Origin: Lachnospira sp. UBA3790
GTDB lineage: Bacteria; Bacillota; Clostridia; Lachnospirales; Lachnospiraceae
Assembly (NCBI GenBank): GCA_002369135.1
Contig: DFEY01000003.1
Location: 693,432-757,431, forward strand
Direction: 5' to 3'
Length of the DNA: 64,000 bases
Made by a program: the position numbers and the translations under genes. Position 1 is the stretch's first letter, and every line of letters starts with the position of its first letter. The notes below the pieces were generated by a model, which ran no database searches, had not been told where the DNA came from, and worked only from the letters and a program-made list of their open reading frames with translations. Shown here piece after piece: positions 33,506-41,910 of this stretch.

Positions 33506-34693
33506 TTACAAAATAAATTCTCTCTTTCCTTCCATCAGATCACGCCAGACCGGTGAAAAACTTCTGAGTTTTTCTACCACTTCCTCCACGCATTCTGCAA
33601 TATAGTCCACCTCTTCTTTAGTGGCATCCTCTCCTAGACTTATTCTAAGAGAACCATGGGCCACATCGTGCACTCTTCCAATTGCTAGAAGCACATGACT
33701 AGGATCTAGTGAACCCGATGTACAAGCACTGCCTGATGAGGCGCTAATGCCTTTCTCATCAAGTAAGAGGAGCAATGACTCACCTTCTATTCCTTCAAAA
33801 CAAAAATTAACGTTTCCTGGGAGTCTACAGACTTCATCTCCATTCAGTGCAGAATGAGGAATCATTCTCAACTTCTTTATTAATCTATCTCTAAGCGACA
33901 TAAGTCGCATTCGAGTGTCCTCCACGTTTTTCAAAGACTCATTGAGAGCTACAGTCATAGATGCAATAGCTGGCACATTTTCAGTCCCTGCTCTTTTGCC
34001 TCTCTCCTGTGCTCCGCCTTCTATTAAGTTAGTAAGGTTTATTCCCTGCTTAACATATAGAAAGCCTATTCCCTTTGGTCCATGAAATTTATGTGCAGAT
34101 GCAGAAAGCATATCAATATTATCAATTCCTACACTGATTGGTATATGACCAATAGCTTGTACAGCATCTGTGTGGAACAATACATTGTGTTTTCTGCAAA
34201 TCCTACCGATTTTGTTTATTGGCTGAACTGTGCCAATCTCATTGTTCGCATACATAATTGTAACTAAGCAAGTATCTTCTCGTATGCTATTTTCAAGATC
34301 TTCTAATTTTATAATGCCGTTTTCATACACATCTAGTAAAGTGATTTCAAAGCCTTCTTTTTCTAACTTCTCTAATGTATGTAAAACTGCATGATGTTCA
34401 ATCTTAGTAGAGATAATATGTTTTTTGCCTTCTCTCTTTCCAATCTCTGCCGCAGAAATAATTGCCCAGTTATCAGATTCGCTTCCACCTGATGAAAAGA
34501 ATATTTCCTTTGGCGAAGCCCCAATCAAAGTAGCTATCTCTTCTCTACTATCCTCTAATACTTTCTTGGCATTTTGTCCAACCTTGTAAAGACTAGATGG
34601 ATTGCCAAAAGTGTCTTTCATTACGCTATTTAGTTTTTCTAATGCAGCATCACTTATCTTTGTAGTAGCTGCGTTATCGGCGTATACCTTCAT
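33506..34693 (-). CDS. iscS: Cysteine desulfurase (IscS/NifS)
   Basis: 395 residues. The N-terminus YADNAATTK is diagnostic, the PLP Lys lies in SASAHKFHGPKG near 203, and the active-site Cys is in SSGSACTSGSLDPS near 325. It releases sulfur from cysteine for IscU and other acceptors. It leads the iscS-iscU-metY-cysK operon, from a TTGACT-17-TATAAT promoter overlapped by a palindrome, divergent from an Rrf2 regulator. Confidence 0.96.
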   Translation of the reverse strand: MKVYADNAATTKISDAALEKLNSVMKDTFGNPSSLYKVGQNAKKVLEDSREEIATLIGASPKEIFFSSGGSESDNWAIISAAEIGKREGKKHIISTKIEHHAVLHTLEKLEKEGFEITLLDVYENGIIKLEDLENSIREDTCLVTIMYANNEIGTVQPINKIGRICRKHNVLFHTDAVQAIGHIPISVGIDNIDMLSASAHKFHGPKGIGFLYVKQGINLTNLIEGGAQERGKRAGTENVPAIASMTVALNESLKNVEDTRMRLMSLRDRLIKKLRMIPHSALNGDEVCRLPGNVNFCFEGIEGESLLLLLDEKGISASSGSACTSGSLDPSHVLLAIGRVHDVAHGSLRISLGEDATKEEVDYIAECVEEVVEKLRSFSPVWRDLMEGKREFIL

Positions 34694-34749
34694 AGCCTTT
34701 CTCCTTTTTTAATGTTTTTCAAAATACCTCTTGAAAAATATTTAGATGT

Positions 34750-34778
34750 ATTATATAGTTATTTACCTACTAAGTCAA
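34750..34778 (-). promoter_or_regulatory. Promoter of the iscS operon
   Basis: On the minus strand TTGACT (34773-34778), 17-bp spacer, TATAAT (34750-34755). It is one of the most consensus-like promoters in the window. Confidence 0.78.
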
Positions 34779-34783
34779 TAGGT
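34765..34783. promoter_or_regulatory. Predicted Rrf2/IscR operator over the iscS -35 box
   Basis: ACCTACTAAGTCAATAGGT is an imperfect 19-bp palindrome with arms ACCTA and TAGGT. It covers the whole -35 of the iscS promoter, which fits repression by the adjacent, divergently encoded Rrf2 protein. Confidence 0.65.
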
Positions 34784-34867
34784 TTTTAAAACTTTTTTAA
34801 ACAAATTTTTAAATGTTATGATATAGTGAAAGTGAGGATAAAATAGTTTATGAAAGGACATATGATA

Positions 34868-35263
34868 ATGATTTCGACCAAAGGCAGATATGCAGTTCGA
34901 GTAATGATTGATTTGGCGGAACACAAAGATGAGAAGAATGTTCCACTAAAAGATATTGCCGAAAGACAAATGATTTCTAAGAAATATTTAGAGGCCATCG
35001 TCAAAGATTTAGTTTCCGCTAAACTTATAAAAGGATCTTCCGGCAAAGGCGGCGGATATAAACTTATAAAGAACCCTGATGAATATATAGTTGGTGAAAT
35101 ACTTGAAAGCACTGAGGGACCTCTTGCTTCTGTCGCATGTATTGCGGACAAAAAATATGATTGTCCTAGAAAGAAGATTTGTCAGACACTTCCAATGTGG
35201 GAGGAATTTGATGGAATGGTTCATGACTACTTCTATAGTAAGAAACTAAGTGATTTGTTATAA
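34868..35263 (+). CDS. Rrf2-family transcriptional regulator, IscR-like
   Basis: 131 residues from ATG 34868, which has AAGGA at 9 bp and gives the usual MISTKGRYAVRVMIDLA start; earlier in-frame ATGs at 34850 and 34862 fit the ribosome site poorly. A winged helix (QMISKKYLEAIVKDL) is followed by three cysteines, C91, C99 and C105 (CX7CX5C), as in cluster-binding IscR and unlike classical CymR, which lacks them. It is divergent from iscS-iscU-metY-cysK, so it likely senses Fe-S or cysteine status. Confidence 0.9.
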   Translation: MISTKGRYAVRVMIDLAEHKDEKNVPLKDIAERQMISKKYLEAIVKDLVSAKLIKGSSGKGGGYKLIKNPDEYIVGEILESTEGPLASVACIADKKYDCPRKKICQTLPMWEEFDGMVHDYFYSKKLSDLL

Positions 35264-35267
35264 AATA

Positions 35268-35296
35268 AAAAGGTTTTGCATCTCGCAAAACCTTTT
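35268..35296. terminator. Bidirectional terminator between Rrf2 gene and hflX
   Basis: AAAAGGTTTTGC pairs perfectly with GCAAAACCTTTT across a 5-nt loop between two convergent stop codons. Confidence 0.88.
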
Positions 35297-35297
35297 C

Positions 35298-36521
35298 TTA
35301 TACCATAAATTTTGGAACATATGCTTTTACTAATATTCCATCTTCACTGTACTCTTCACTTATAAGCTGTCCATACTTTCTAATTCTATTCACTTCTCCT
35401 CCATCGGAATAAGGAATAACTTTTTCTATATAGACTCTCATTTCTTGTATAGCTTTCTCTAGCGCTTCGTCTATCAAATTTAGTCCTTCACCTTTTTTAA
35501 TAGCAGCCTGCACTACATAGTCAGCATTCTCATCTTTTAGGACTGGAATCTCATCTAGCTTATCAATCTTATTAAATACCGTAATGATTGTTTTATCTGT
35601 GACTTCTAGTTCACGAAGGGTCTCATATACTGCCTTTATATTTTTATCCATGGCTGGATTTGAGCAATCAACCACATGAATAATAATGTCCGAATACTTT
35701 GCTTCCTCTAACGTACTCTTAAACGCATCAATCAAATGGTGAGGAAGTTTTCTAATAAATCCAACTGTGTCAGTAAGTAGCACTTCTTCTCCCGAATCAA
35801 GCTTATAGTTTCTAGTAGTTGGATCAAGTGTTGCAAACAACTTATCTTCTTCTAACACTTCCGCTTTCGTCAAAGTATTAAGCAATGTAGACTTTCCAGC
35901 ATTCGTATATCCAACAATAGCCACCACCGGCAAAGGATTAGACTGACGCTTTGCTCTAGTCACATCACGATGCGCTTCCATATCCGCAACTTCTTTTCTA
36001 AGTTGTGAGATTCTATCACGAATTACACGTCTATCTACTTCCAACTTTTTCTCACCAGGACCTCTAGTTCCAATACCACCACCCTGACGAGTTAAATTTT
36101 GCATACCAATAAGTCTAGTTGATCTATAACGAAGTTGAGCAAGCTCTACTTGAATTTTACCTTCAGCACTTTTGGCGCGTCCTGCAAAGATATCAAGAAT
36201 CAAAAGTGTTCTATCCATAACCTTTACTTTCAATTCATCTTCCAAGTTTTTAAACTGATTTGGAGACAACTCATCATCACAAACAATTCCATCTGCCTCT
36301 GTTTCCCAAATCAAATCTTTTAACTCTTCAACTTTACCAGTTCCGATATAAAGCGCATTATTAATATGGTCAATGTTTTGTATCACACGACCAACTACTT
36401 CTCCACCTGCAGTTTCCACTAACTCTTCTAACTCATCTAGCGAATCAATAGCGTCCGCCTCCAAGCCAGTATTAACTGCAACTAATATAATCTTTTCTTG
36501 TTTTTCTTTTGTCTCAATCAT
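35298..36521 (-). CDS. hflX: Ribosome-associated GTPase HflX
   Basis: 407 residues. The N-terminal HflX domain includes NALYIGTGKVEEL and RTLLILDIFAGRAKSAEGKIQVE, with the RQGGGIGTRGPGE glycine-rich motif. The G domain has P-loop VGYTNAGKSTLLN near 206, LDPTTR, DTVGFI and NKID. HflX rescues stalled ribosomes. The ATG lies 18 bp after the YcxB-like stop and has no Shine-Dalgarno; no better in-frame start is visible. Confidence 0.94.
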   Translation of the reverse strand: MIETKEKQEKIILVAVNTGLEADAIDSLDELEELVETAGGEVVGRVIQNIDHINNALYIGTGKVEELKDLIWETEADGIVCDDELSPNQFKNLEDELKVKVMDRTLLILDIFAGRAKSAEGKIQVELAQLRYRSTRLIGMQNLTRQGGGIGTRGPGEKKLEVDRRVIRDRISQLRKEVADMEAHRDVTRAKRQSNPLPVVAIVGYTNAGKSTLLNTLTKAEVLEEDKLFATLDPTTRNYKLDSGEEVLLTDTVGFIRKLPHHLIDAFKSTLEEAKYSDIIIHVVDCSNPAMDKNIKAVYETLRELEVTDKTIITVFNKIDKLDEIPVLKDENADYVVQAAIKKGEGLNLIDEALEKAIQEMRVYIEKVIPYSDGGEVNRIRKYGQLISEEYSEDGILVKAYVPKFMV

Positions 36522-36539
36522 AAATGTTTTAACATATAA

Positions 36540-37082
36540 TTATTGAATTATTTTACAACCCTTCTCTTTAAGAAATTCAAGGACTTTTATTTCGTCTCCA
36601 TTTAAGCATCTAATAGGAACAATAAAACCGCTCACAACACTATTCATAACAATTATTAAATTTTCAGTTTTTATTATCTTATAAACTTCTGTATATGGTA
36701 ATACAACCTGACTCATCTCTGAATTTTCTATAATTTTATCATCCAAAAGTTCTATAGATAATTCTTTATTATAAGGCATTTTTCCTTGTTTAGACATTTT
36801 ATCAAGGTTTTTACTCATAGAACGCTTTACCAAATATGGATAATAAAAAAACCAAAAAATTGCTAACAATGCAAACAAAACATAATAAATCAAATCTGAT
36901 ATTTTAAAAAAGTGTATTTCTGTTACATGCAATATTATTCCCGCCATAACAAATATATAGAACAATATCGGCATTATCATTCTATTAATAAACATATTTC
37001 TCTTCCCCGGTTTTGTATTGCTGGACACAACCATATTAAACTCCACATAATCTTCTTTTGTATTTCTATATACGTATTTCAT
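36540..37082 (-). CDS. YcxB-like membrane protein
   Basis: 180 residues with two transmembrane helices at about 36-56 and 63-82. A cytoplasmic C-terminal part (LPYTEVYKIIKTENLIIVMNSV..FIVPIRCLN) has the YcxB-like, PH-domain-like pattern. Function unknown. It starts 12 bp after AGGAG, a somewhat long spacing, 29 bp downstream of the ClC gene, and is probably co-transcribed with hflX. Confidence 0.75.
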   Translation of the reverse strand: MKYVYRNTKEDYVEFNMVVSSNTKPGKRNMFINRMIMPILFYIFVMAGIILHVTEIHFFKISDLIYYVLFALLAIFWFFYYPYLVKRSMSKNLDKMSKQGKMPYNKELSIELLDDKIIENSEMSQVVLPYTEVYKIIKTENLIIVMNSVVSGFIVPIRCLNGDEIKVLEFLKEKGCKIIQ

Positions 37083-37111
37083 ATTTAACTATAACTCCTT
37101 ATTAATTATAA

Positions 37112-38329
37112 TTATTCGTCTATTTTTATAATACTTGGCAATGGTATTATTCTAACAAATAATGCTGCTGCAAGCATTAGCGGAATATACTGAAGCGGAA
37201 AAACTATCATCAAAAGTAAAACTGTGGCTAATGGTTTCTTTAAAGTAAAACCAACCAATGTCGTAGTTACTATAGTCATCGCGAACACAACACTTATTCC
37301 AAAAACTGTTCCAAACGCGTATCCTAAACACACTCCAGAGAATATGATTGGGAAGAAATGTCCGCCTTTAAGACCAGACTCTATACAAATAGTAGTTAAA
37401 ATTATTTTTATAACAGCCACAAAAATTAATGCCCATACACCAATCTCCGCTCCTCTTTTTGCAATCTCTTCCATCTGATGTTCGCCAGAAAACATTGTCA
37501 AAGGAAGTAATGTCCCCATAACTCCTAAAATGACTCCGCCTACCACGCATCTAATCAAAACATATTTCTTGAACTTTTTGGCGATTAGTATAGCAAGTTT
37601 ATGTGATGCTAGATAAAGCAAACCACCTATTATTCCAATCAAGCTGAATGGTATCACATACCAGACATCTGTTAACCTAATCTTTTCAAATCCAAATGAA
37701 TATATTCCTGATCCTGAGCCAAATAGTTTTCCAAGTATCCAAAAACCACCAAACGAACTGCATGCTGCAACTAAATATAAAATCACTTTTGGTTTCTTTG
37801 GAATAACAGTTTTTCTCTCATCTTCCAATGGTTCAACAAAACCAAACATAGGTGACTTAAATATAGTTCCTAATGTCGCGCTGATACCAATCATATTTAG
37901 TTCTTCTACTGTGTGGATATATTTTTTAAGTTTATCTCCGATCCAAGTACAAAGACCTGCTATCACTCCAGTAAGTCCTGCCTCTGGACCCACGCTTGCT
38001 CCAAGAATTAATGGGAATAACGCAGAACCTAATATTGAGAATACATTTTTATAAGGATAACCACCATTCTTTTTTACTTTACCTAAAACTACTTGGAGTT
38101 CTTCTGGGTAATCTCCAAATTTACGTTTATATAATCCAATTAAAAACGCTCCGACTACACAAACGATAATTGTATAGAACGGTATATCAAACTTGCCCGG
38201 AATATATTTCCAAACAAAGTTTATTCCAATATTCATAATTCTTAAGAATGCCCATATGATTGCTCCCACTATTCCTCCCAGAATAGTTGTATAAACTAAA
38301 AGCAATACGGCATTTTTCACTTTTCTCAT
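37112..38329 (-). CDS. ClC-family chloride channel/transporter
   Basis: 405 residues with ten or more hydrophobic segments. The ClC signature appears as GASVGPEAGLTGVIAGL, with the glutamate in the GPEAG form found in many bacterial ClC homologues, and later ESGLKGGHFFPIIFSG resembles the second ion-pathway motif (GxFxP). It probably exchanges or conducts chloride or another anion. No regulatory CBS domain follows. The start has AGAGGG upstream. Confidence 0.87.
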   Translation of the reverse strand: MRKVKNAVLLLVYTTILGGIVGAIIWAFLRIMNIGINFVWKYIPGKFDIPFYTIIVCVVGAFLIGLYKRKFGDYPEELQVVLGKVKKNGGYPYKNVFSILGSALFPLILGASVGPEAGLTGVIAGLCTWIGDKLKKYIHTVEELNMIGISATLGTIFKSPMFGFVEPLEDERKTVIPKKPKVILYLVAACSSFGGFWILGKLFGSGSGIYSFGFEKIRLTDVWYVIPFSLIGIIGGLLYLASHKLAILIAKKFKKYVLIRCVVGGVILGVMGTLLPLTMFSGEHQMEEIAKRGAEIGVWALIFVAVIKIILTTICIESGLKGGHFFPIIFSGVCLGYAFGTVFGISVVFAMTIVTTTLVGFTLKKPLATVLLLMIVFPLQYIPLMLAAALFVRIIPLPSIIKIDE

Positions 38330-38367
38330 AAACCCTCTTAGGATACAATTCTATCAAATCTTCACAC

Positions 38368-38442
38368 AAAAACAACCACGGTGTTTCCCAATACTAATTC
38401 AATAATTAGAACTAATACCGATATTTTACCGTGGTCGTTTTT
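38368..38442 (-). terminator. Long-loop terminator after the GH16 gene
   Basis: AAAAACAACCACGGT (38368-38382) pairs with ACCGTGGTCGTTTTT (38428-38442) around a 45-nt loop, between the GH16 and ClC genes. The T-rich end overlaps the likely ClC promoter (TTGTTT..TAGAAT). Confidence 0.6.
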
Positions 38443-38468
38443 AGGAATATTTTGAATGAAAAATCAGA

Positions 38469-40226
38469 TTATTTCGTCTTTGCTTTTTTGCGTTTACTGA
38501 ATTTTCCGAAAATATAAACATTGCCATGTTTTCTATAGGCTCTTGCCTTAATATAATACTTAGTCTTTCTGTCTAACTTTTTAAGTTTAACTTTTAGTTT
38601 TCTTGTATTCTTCTCCCAGTAACCGTCAAACTTCTTAGAATCTGAATATCTAATCTGATATCCTGTTGCGCCTTTGATCTTCTTTAGTTTAAACTTAAGA
38701 GATTTCTTAGCTCTCTTCATCTTTTTAATCTTAGTTTTGCCAATCTTAACTGTTGTTTTCTTCTTAGTAGGAGAAACTTTCTTTGTTGTAGGAACAACAG
38801 GTGTTACAGTTGTAGGAACTGGTTTTGTTGTAGGCGCCTTTGTAGTTGTTGGTCCAGGTGTAGTTGTATAATCTGGATCAGGAATAGATGCTGTCGTCTT
38901 AAACGATACATTGTTCACTCGAATATTGAAGCTCTCATTTGGATCTGATTTATCCGCCGAATTATTTCCTAGTCCAAACTTTAAACTAACTGTGCTGTCA
39001 AAGTCCTCTGGTATTTCAACATCTACACTATAGTATCGAGTTACGCCACCTCTAAGATCAATGTAGCCTCCTTCTAGATTGTTCTCGTTACCATCCGCGA
39101 CCTTAACATATATTCTCTTATCTTTATCTGAGGTAATGTCGCATTTATAAGTATAAGTACAACCTTTATGATACGTCATGTTTTCTAGTTTTCCTTGGAA
39201 ACTCCATACCGCATCAACATGATCATATGAACCAATCTTTGTAATATTAGCAGCAAAACCATTTGATGAATTATCGCCATTTGGAGTTAACGAGCCTTCT
39301 GAACCCAACCAACTTGTTCCAATCCATGAAGTCCAGTTTCCTGGATATTCTGCTACTGCATCATGATTTATTTTAATAGTTGGTCCATCATATTTTGTAG
39401 TTGGCTCCTCATTAATCTTATAGGCTCTAACATAATCAACTTCCATTGTTGATCTATCAGGAAAAGCGTCATCATCTATTACATATCCAGGCCATTGTCC
39501 ACCAATAGCAAGGTTCAAAATAATAAACTGTTTAGCTCTGAACTCTTCCATTTGAGCATCTGTAGTGATGTCATATGTCTGGAAAATCTTATCATCGACA
39601 TAAAATTTCGCTTTCTTCTCAGTCCATATCATTCCATAAGTATGCCATGCTGTTCTATCATCCACATTGTAGGCTTTACCTTGTGTATCAGCCGTACCGT
39701 TATTATATGACCAGTGAAGGTTTGAATAAATATTATTATTGTCATTAATGGCTTCCATAATATCCATCTCACCACATTTTGGCCATCCAACTGAGGTGAT
39801 GTTATCACCTAGCATCCAGAATGCTGGCCAAGATCCTTGAAATCTTGGAAGTTTCATTCTAGCTTCAATCTTTCCATATTTAAAGGAATGCTTTCCCTGA
39901 GTTTTCATTCTAGCAGAAGTATACTGCTTTCCTCCATAGTTCTGCTTCAAAGCATGGATTTTTAGTGTTCCGTTACTTACCTCAATATTGTCTGTACTGT
40001 CTCTGTAGTACTGTTGCTCATTATTGCCCCAGCCCCAGTCACCTGTACCAGTCTCTGTGGTCCAGTTTGATCTGTCTAATGAATTTCCATCAAACTCATC
40101 ACTCCAAACTAGTTCATAAGTATCAGCTTTAACCTCTGTTTTTATACTACGACTAGCAATTGGCACACCAAAAGCAAGTGCCAATATAAGTACTGAAGCA
40201 ACTACTTTTCCCATTAATTTTCTCAT
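38469..40226 (-). CDS. Secreted GH16 beta-glucanase with carbohydrate-binding and C-terminal Fn3-like domains
   Basis: 585 residues from ATG 40226 (GGAGG 8 bp upstream; an ATG five codons earlier overlaps the ribosome site). The signal peptide ends near VKA-DTYE (34/35). The GH16 domain (about 37-275) has catalytic EMDIME (E153, D155, E158) and WPAFWML, typical of laminarinase/licheninase. A CBM4/9-like beta domain (about 285-450) follows, then a Pro/Thr linker and a Lys-rich Fn3-like domain (about 500-585). It probably degrades beta-1,3 or mixed-linkage glucans. A palindrome overlies the promoter. Confidence 0.92.
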   Translation of the reverse strand: MRKLMGKVVASVLILALAFGVPIASRSIKTEVKADTYELVWSDEFDGNSLDRSNWTTETGTGDWGWGNNEQQYYRDSTDNIEVSNGTLKIHALKQNYGGKQYTSARMKTQGKHSFKYGKIEARMKLPRFQGSWPAFWMLGDNITSVGWPKCGEMDIMEAINDNNNIYSNLHWSYNNGTADTQGKAYNVDDRTAWHTYGMIWTEKKAKFYVDDKIFQTYDITTDAQMEEFRAKQFIILNLAIGGQWPGYVIDDDAFPDRSTMEVDYVRAYKINEEPTTKYDGPTIKINHDAVAEYPGNWTSWIGTSWLGSEGSLTPNGDNSSNGFAANITKIGSYDHVDAVWSFQGKLENMTYHKGCTYTYKCDITSDKDKRIYVKVADGNENNLEGGYIDLRGGVTRYYSVDVEIPEDFDSTVSLKFGLGNNSADKSDPNESFNIRVNNVSFKTTASIPDPDYTTTPGPTTTKAPTTKPVPTTVTPVVPTTKKVSPTKKKTTVKIGKTKIKKMKRAKKSLKFKLKKIKGATGYQIRYSDSKKFDGYWEKNTRKLKVKLKKLDRKTKYYIKARAYRKHGNVYIFGKFSKRKKAKTK

Positions 40227-40251
40227 AATCCGATCCTCCATTTATGTTGTG

Positions 40252-40260
40252 ATTATAACA
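40252..40260 (-). promoter_or_regulatory. Extended -10 element of the GH16 gene
   Basis: TGTTATAAT on the minus strand, 26 bp before the start. The -35 position (40275-40280) shows only CATAAA and lies within a palindrome. Confidence 0.6.
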
Positions 40261-40273
40261 TCTAAATGTGATT

Positions 40274-40300
40274 ATTTATGCTTTTTAGCAGTGCATAAAT
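40274..40300. promoter_or_regulatory. Palindrome over the GH16 -35 region (candidate operator)
   Basis: ATTTATGC and GCATAAAT form a perfect 8-bp inverted repeat with an 11-nt centre. The upstream gene already has its own terminator, so this hairpin is better explained as a regulator site. Confidence 0.5.
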
Positions 40301-40326
40301 TCCTTTTGGTATATTATTTTTTAACG

Positions 40327-40364
40327 CAAAAATACCCACAAAAACTAATCGTTTTCATGGGTAT
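40327..40364 (-). terminator. Terminator of the patatin operon, overlapping its stop codon
   Basis: ATACCCA (40332-40338) pairs with TGGGTAT (40358-40364), extended by AAAAC/GTTTT; the TAG stop lies in the inner stem and loop, and T residues follow on the minus strand. Confidence 0.75.
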
Positions 40365-41217
40365 CTTTTTTTAAAAATTCTTTTATTTCATCAAGGCGCT
40401 CTTCTGCCACCTTGCGACCTATCTGATAAATCCTTTCTAACTCATTTGGATCTTTCTCAGTCCTGCTAACACCTAGCGGTTCTGGCGGTCTAATAACAAT
40501 AGACTTACCTGATTTTTCTATTTGGTCTAGTTCGTCCATCTGCTTATTATACATAATGTGTCTGTCTCTTAGCACTTCCACCATCTTTGGATATTTTCTA
40601 AGAGTAATCTTCGCCAAAGGAAGTATTCTTGTTTGAGATTTTCTATATCCCTTTGCCTGTGTCAAAATAATAACATTGTTATTGTATCCAAGACTCTCCA
40701 TATACTTAAACGGAACCGCATCTATCATTCCACCATCTAGCATCTTTAATCCATCTACTTCCACCACTTTAGAGACAACTGGCATAGAAGCTGATGCTTG
40801 CATCCACTTAAGGTCTCTTTCTTCATCTCCCGTGCACAAATAGTATTCTGGATCACCAGTTTCTGCATTTGTAGCACCAATGTAGAATTTCATAGGATTC
40901 TTTCTATATGCATCCCAATCAAATGGATCTAACTCATATGGAAGTTCCCTATAACAAAAATCGACTCCATACATATCACCAGTCTTAATCAAAGACCTAA
41001 AACTACAATATCTTTTATCATTACAATATTTCTTATTGTATCTGATAGGTCTTCCAATCTGACCCGACTTATAGTTGCAACCAAAAACAGCGCCCGCAGA
41101 TATACCAATTCCCGCATCAAATGTTATTCCATTTTCCATAAAGACATCTAACACTCCGCAGGTAAACATACCGCGCATTGCTCCGCCTTCCATTACAACT
41201 GCACTTTTCTTTTCCAC
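40345..41217 (-). CDS. Patatin-like phospholipase
   Basis: 290 residues. The oxyanion motif GGAMRGMF lies at 11-18, nucleophile Ser40 in GISAG, and the dyad Asp in MLDGGMIDAVPF near 187. The architecture matches YjjU/RssA-type cytoplasmic patatins, which hydrolyse lipid esters. It uses a GTG start (41217) with GGGAG 7 bp upstream and lies 13 bp after a PAP2 gene, so the two may act together on membrane lipids. Confidence 0.9.
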   Translation of the reverse strand: MEKKSAVVMEGGAMRGMFTCGVLDVFMENGITFDAGIGISAGAVFGCNYKSGQIGRPIRYNKKYCNDKRYCSFRSLIKTGDMYGVDFCYRELPYELDPFDWDAYRKNPMKFYIGATNAETGDPEYYLCTGDEERDLKWMQASASMPVVSKVVEVDGLKMLDGGMIDAVPFKYMESLGYNNNVIILTQAKGYRKSQTRILPLAKITLRKYPKMVEVLRDRHIMYNKQMDELDQIEKSGKSIVIRPPEPLGVSRTEKDPNELERIYQIGRKVAEERLDEIKEFLKKDTHEND

Positions 41218-41230
41218 AACTTGTCTCCCT

Positions 41231-41728
41231 TTATATTATAAAAAATCCTATTAATCCTGAAATAATTCCAATAAGCGCTCCCACTACCACATCTTTGATA
41301 AAGTGAACGCCCACTATCACCCTGTGGATAGCAATCAGTGTGGCTACTACAAAATAAATAATACTAAACCTAAGATCAATGTATGCAAAGGCACATGCTA
41401 TCACAAATGCTGAAAACACATGTCTAGATGGCATACTCTGTCCTTCTTTTTCCTTTGCCACTACTGGCTCATATCCATACATAGCATATGGTCTTTTTGC
41501 ATTGAAAAAATATCTAAACACACTTACCAATACAAAAGATATTCCACATACTAAAACTATTCTAATTAGTTGATCATATTTTTTGTTATATGCTAGCGCA
41601 AATAACAAAATAGGAAAACTTATATATACTACTCCAGTCAAAATGGAGTTTGCAAAAACAAGCGCTCTTTCCAAGCGCTTATTTGCTTTTACATTATTCA
41701 CCATTTTAATATAAGATTCTTTTTTCAT
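41231..41728 (-). CDS. PAP2-family membrane phosphatase
   Basis: 165 residues with about five hydrophobic segments. The three PAP2 motifs are visible: KRPYAMYGYE (KxxxxxxRP-like), MPSRHVFSAF (PSxH) and HRVIVGVHFIKDVVVG (SRxxxxxHxxxD-like). It should remove phosphate from lipids such as undecaprenyl pyrophosphate or phosphatidate. It starts 2 bp after the DUF6472-like stop codon. Confidence 0.87.
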   Translation of the reverse strand: MKKESYIKMVNNVKANKRLERALVFANSILTGVVYISFPILLFALAYNKKYDQLIRIVLVCGISFVLVSVFRYFFNAKRPYAMYGYEPVVAKEKEGQSMPSRHVFSAFVIACAFAYIDLRFSIIYFVVATLIAIHRVIVGVHFIKDVVVGALIGIISGLIGFFII

Positions 41729-41730
41729 AT

Positions 41731-41910
41731 CTATTGCTTCTTTGCGAGTTTATACTCATCGCCGTATGAAAAATACGGACACGATGAATGCTTCGACTGA
41801 TAAAGTCTAGCTAGGTCGTCCTCATCCATATTTACCACGCAAGTATACTCTTCATAATCTTCATCATAAACATAGTTGCTGCAAAACTCGCAGCTATATT
41901 GTCCACTCAT
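41731..41910 (-). CDS. Small cysteine-rich DUF6472-like protein
   Basis: 59 residues, with start MSGQYSCEFCSNYVYDEDYE. Four cysteines (C7, C10, C24, C44) arranged as CxxC plus two single Cys suggest a small metal site. The pattern CEFCSNYVYDEDYEEYTC and later CPYFSYGDEYKLAKKQ matches small proteins common in Lachnospiraceae (DUF6472, from memory). Its ATG overlaps the aminotransferase stop by one base (TAATG), and the PAP2 gene starts 2 bp after its stop, so it is translated within this operon. Function unknown. Confidence 0.85.
   Translation of the reverse strand: MSGQYSCEFCSNYVYDEDYEEYTCVVNMDEDDLARLYQSKHSSCPYFSYGDEYKLAKKQ

Noticed and set aside
37112..38329. ClC gating motif considered degenerate
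   Set aside because: GPEAG in place of GREGP is a common bacterial ClC variant, so it is not evidence of loss of function.
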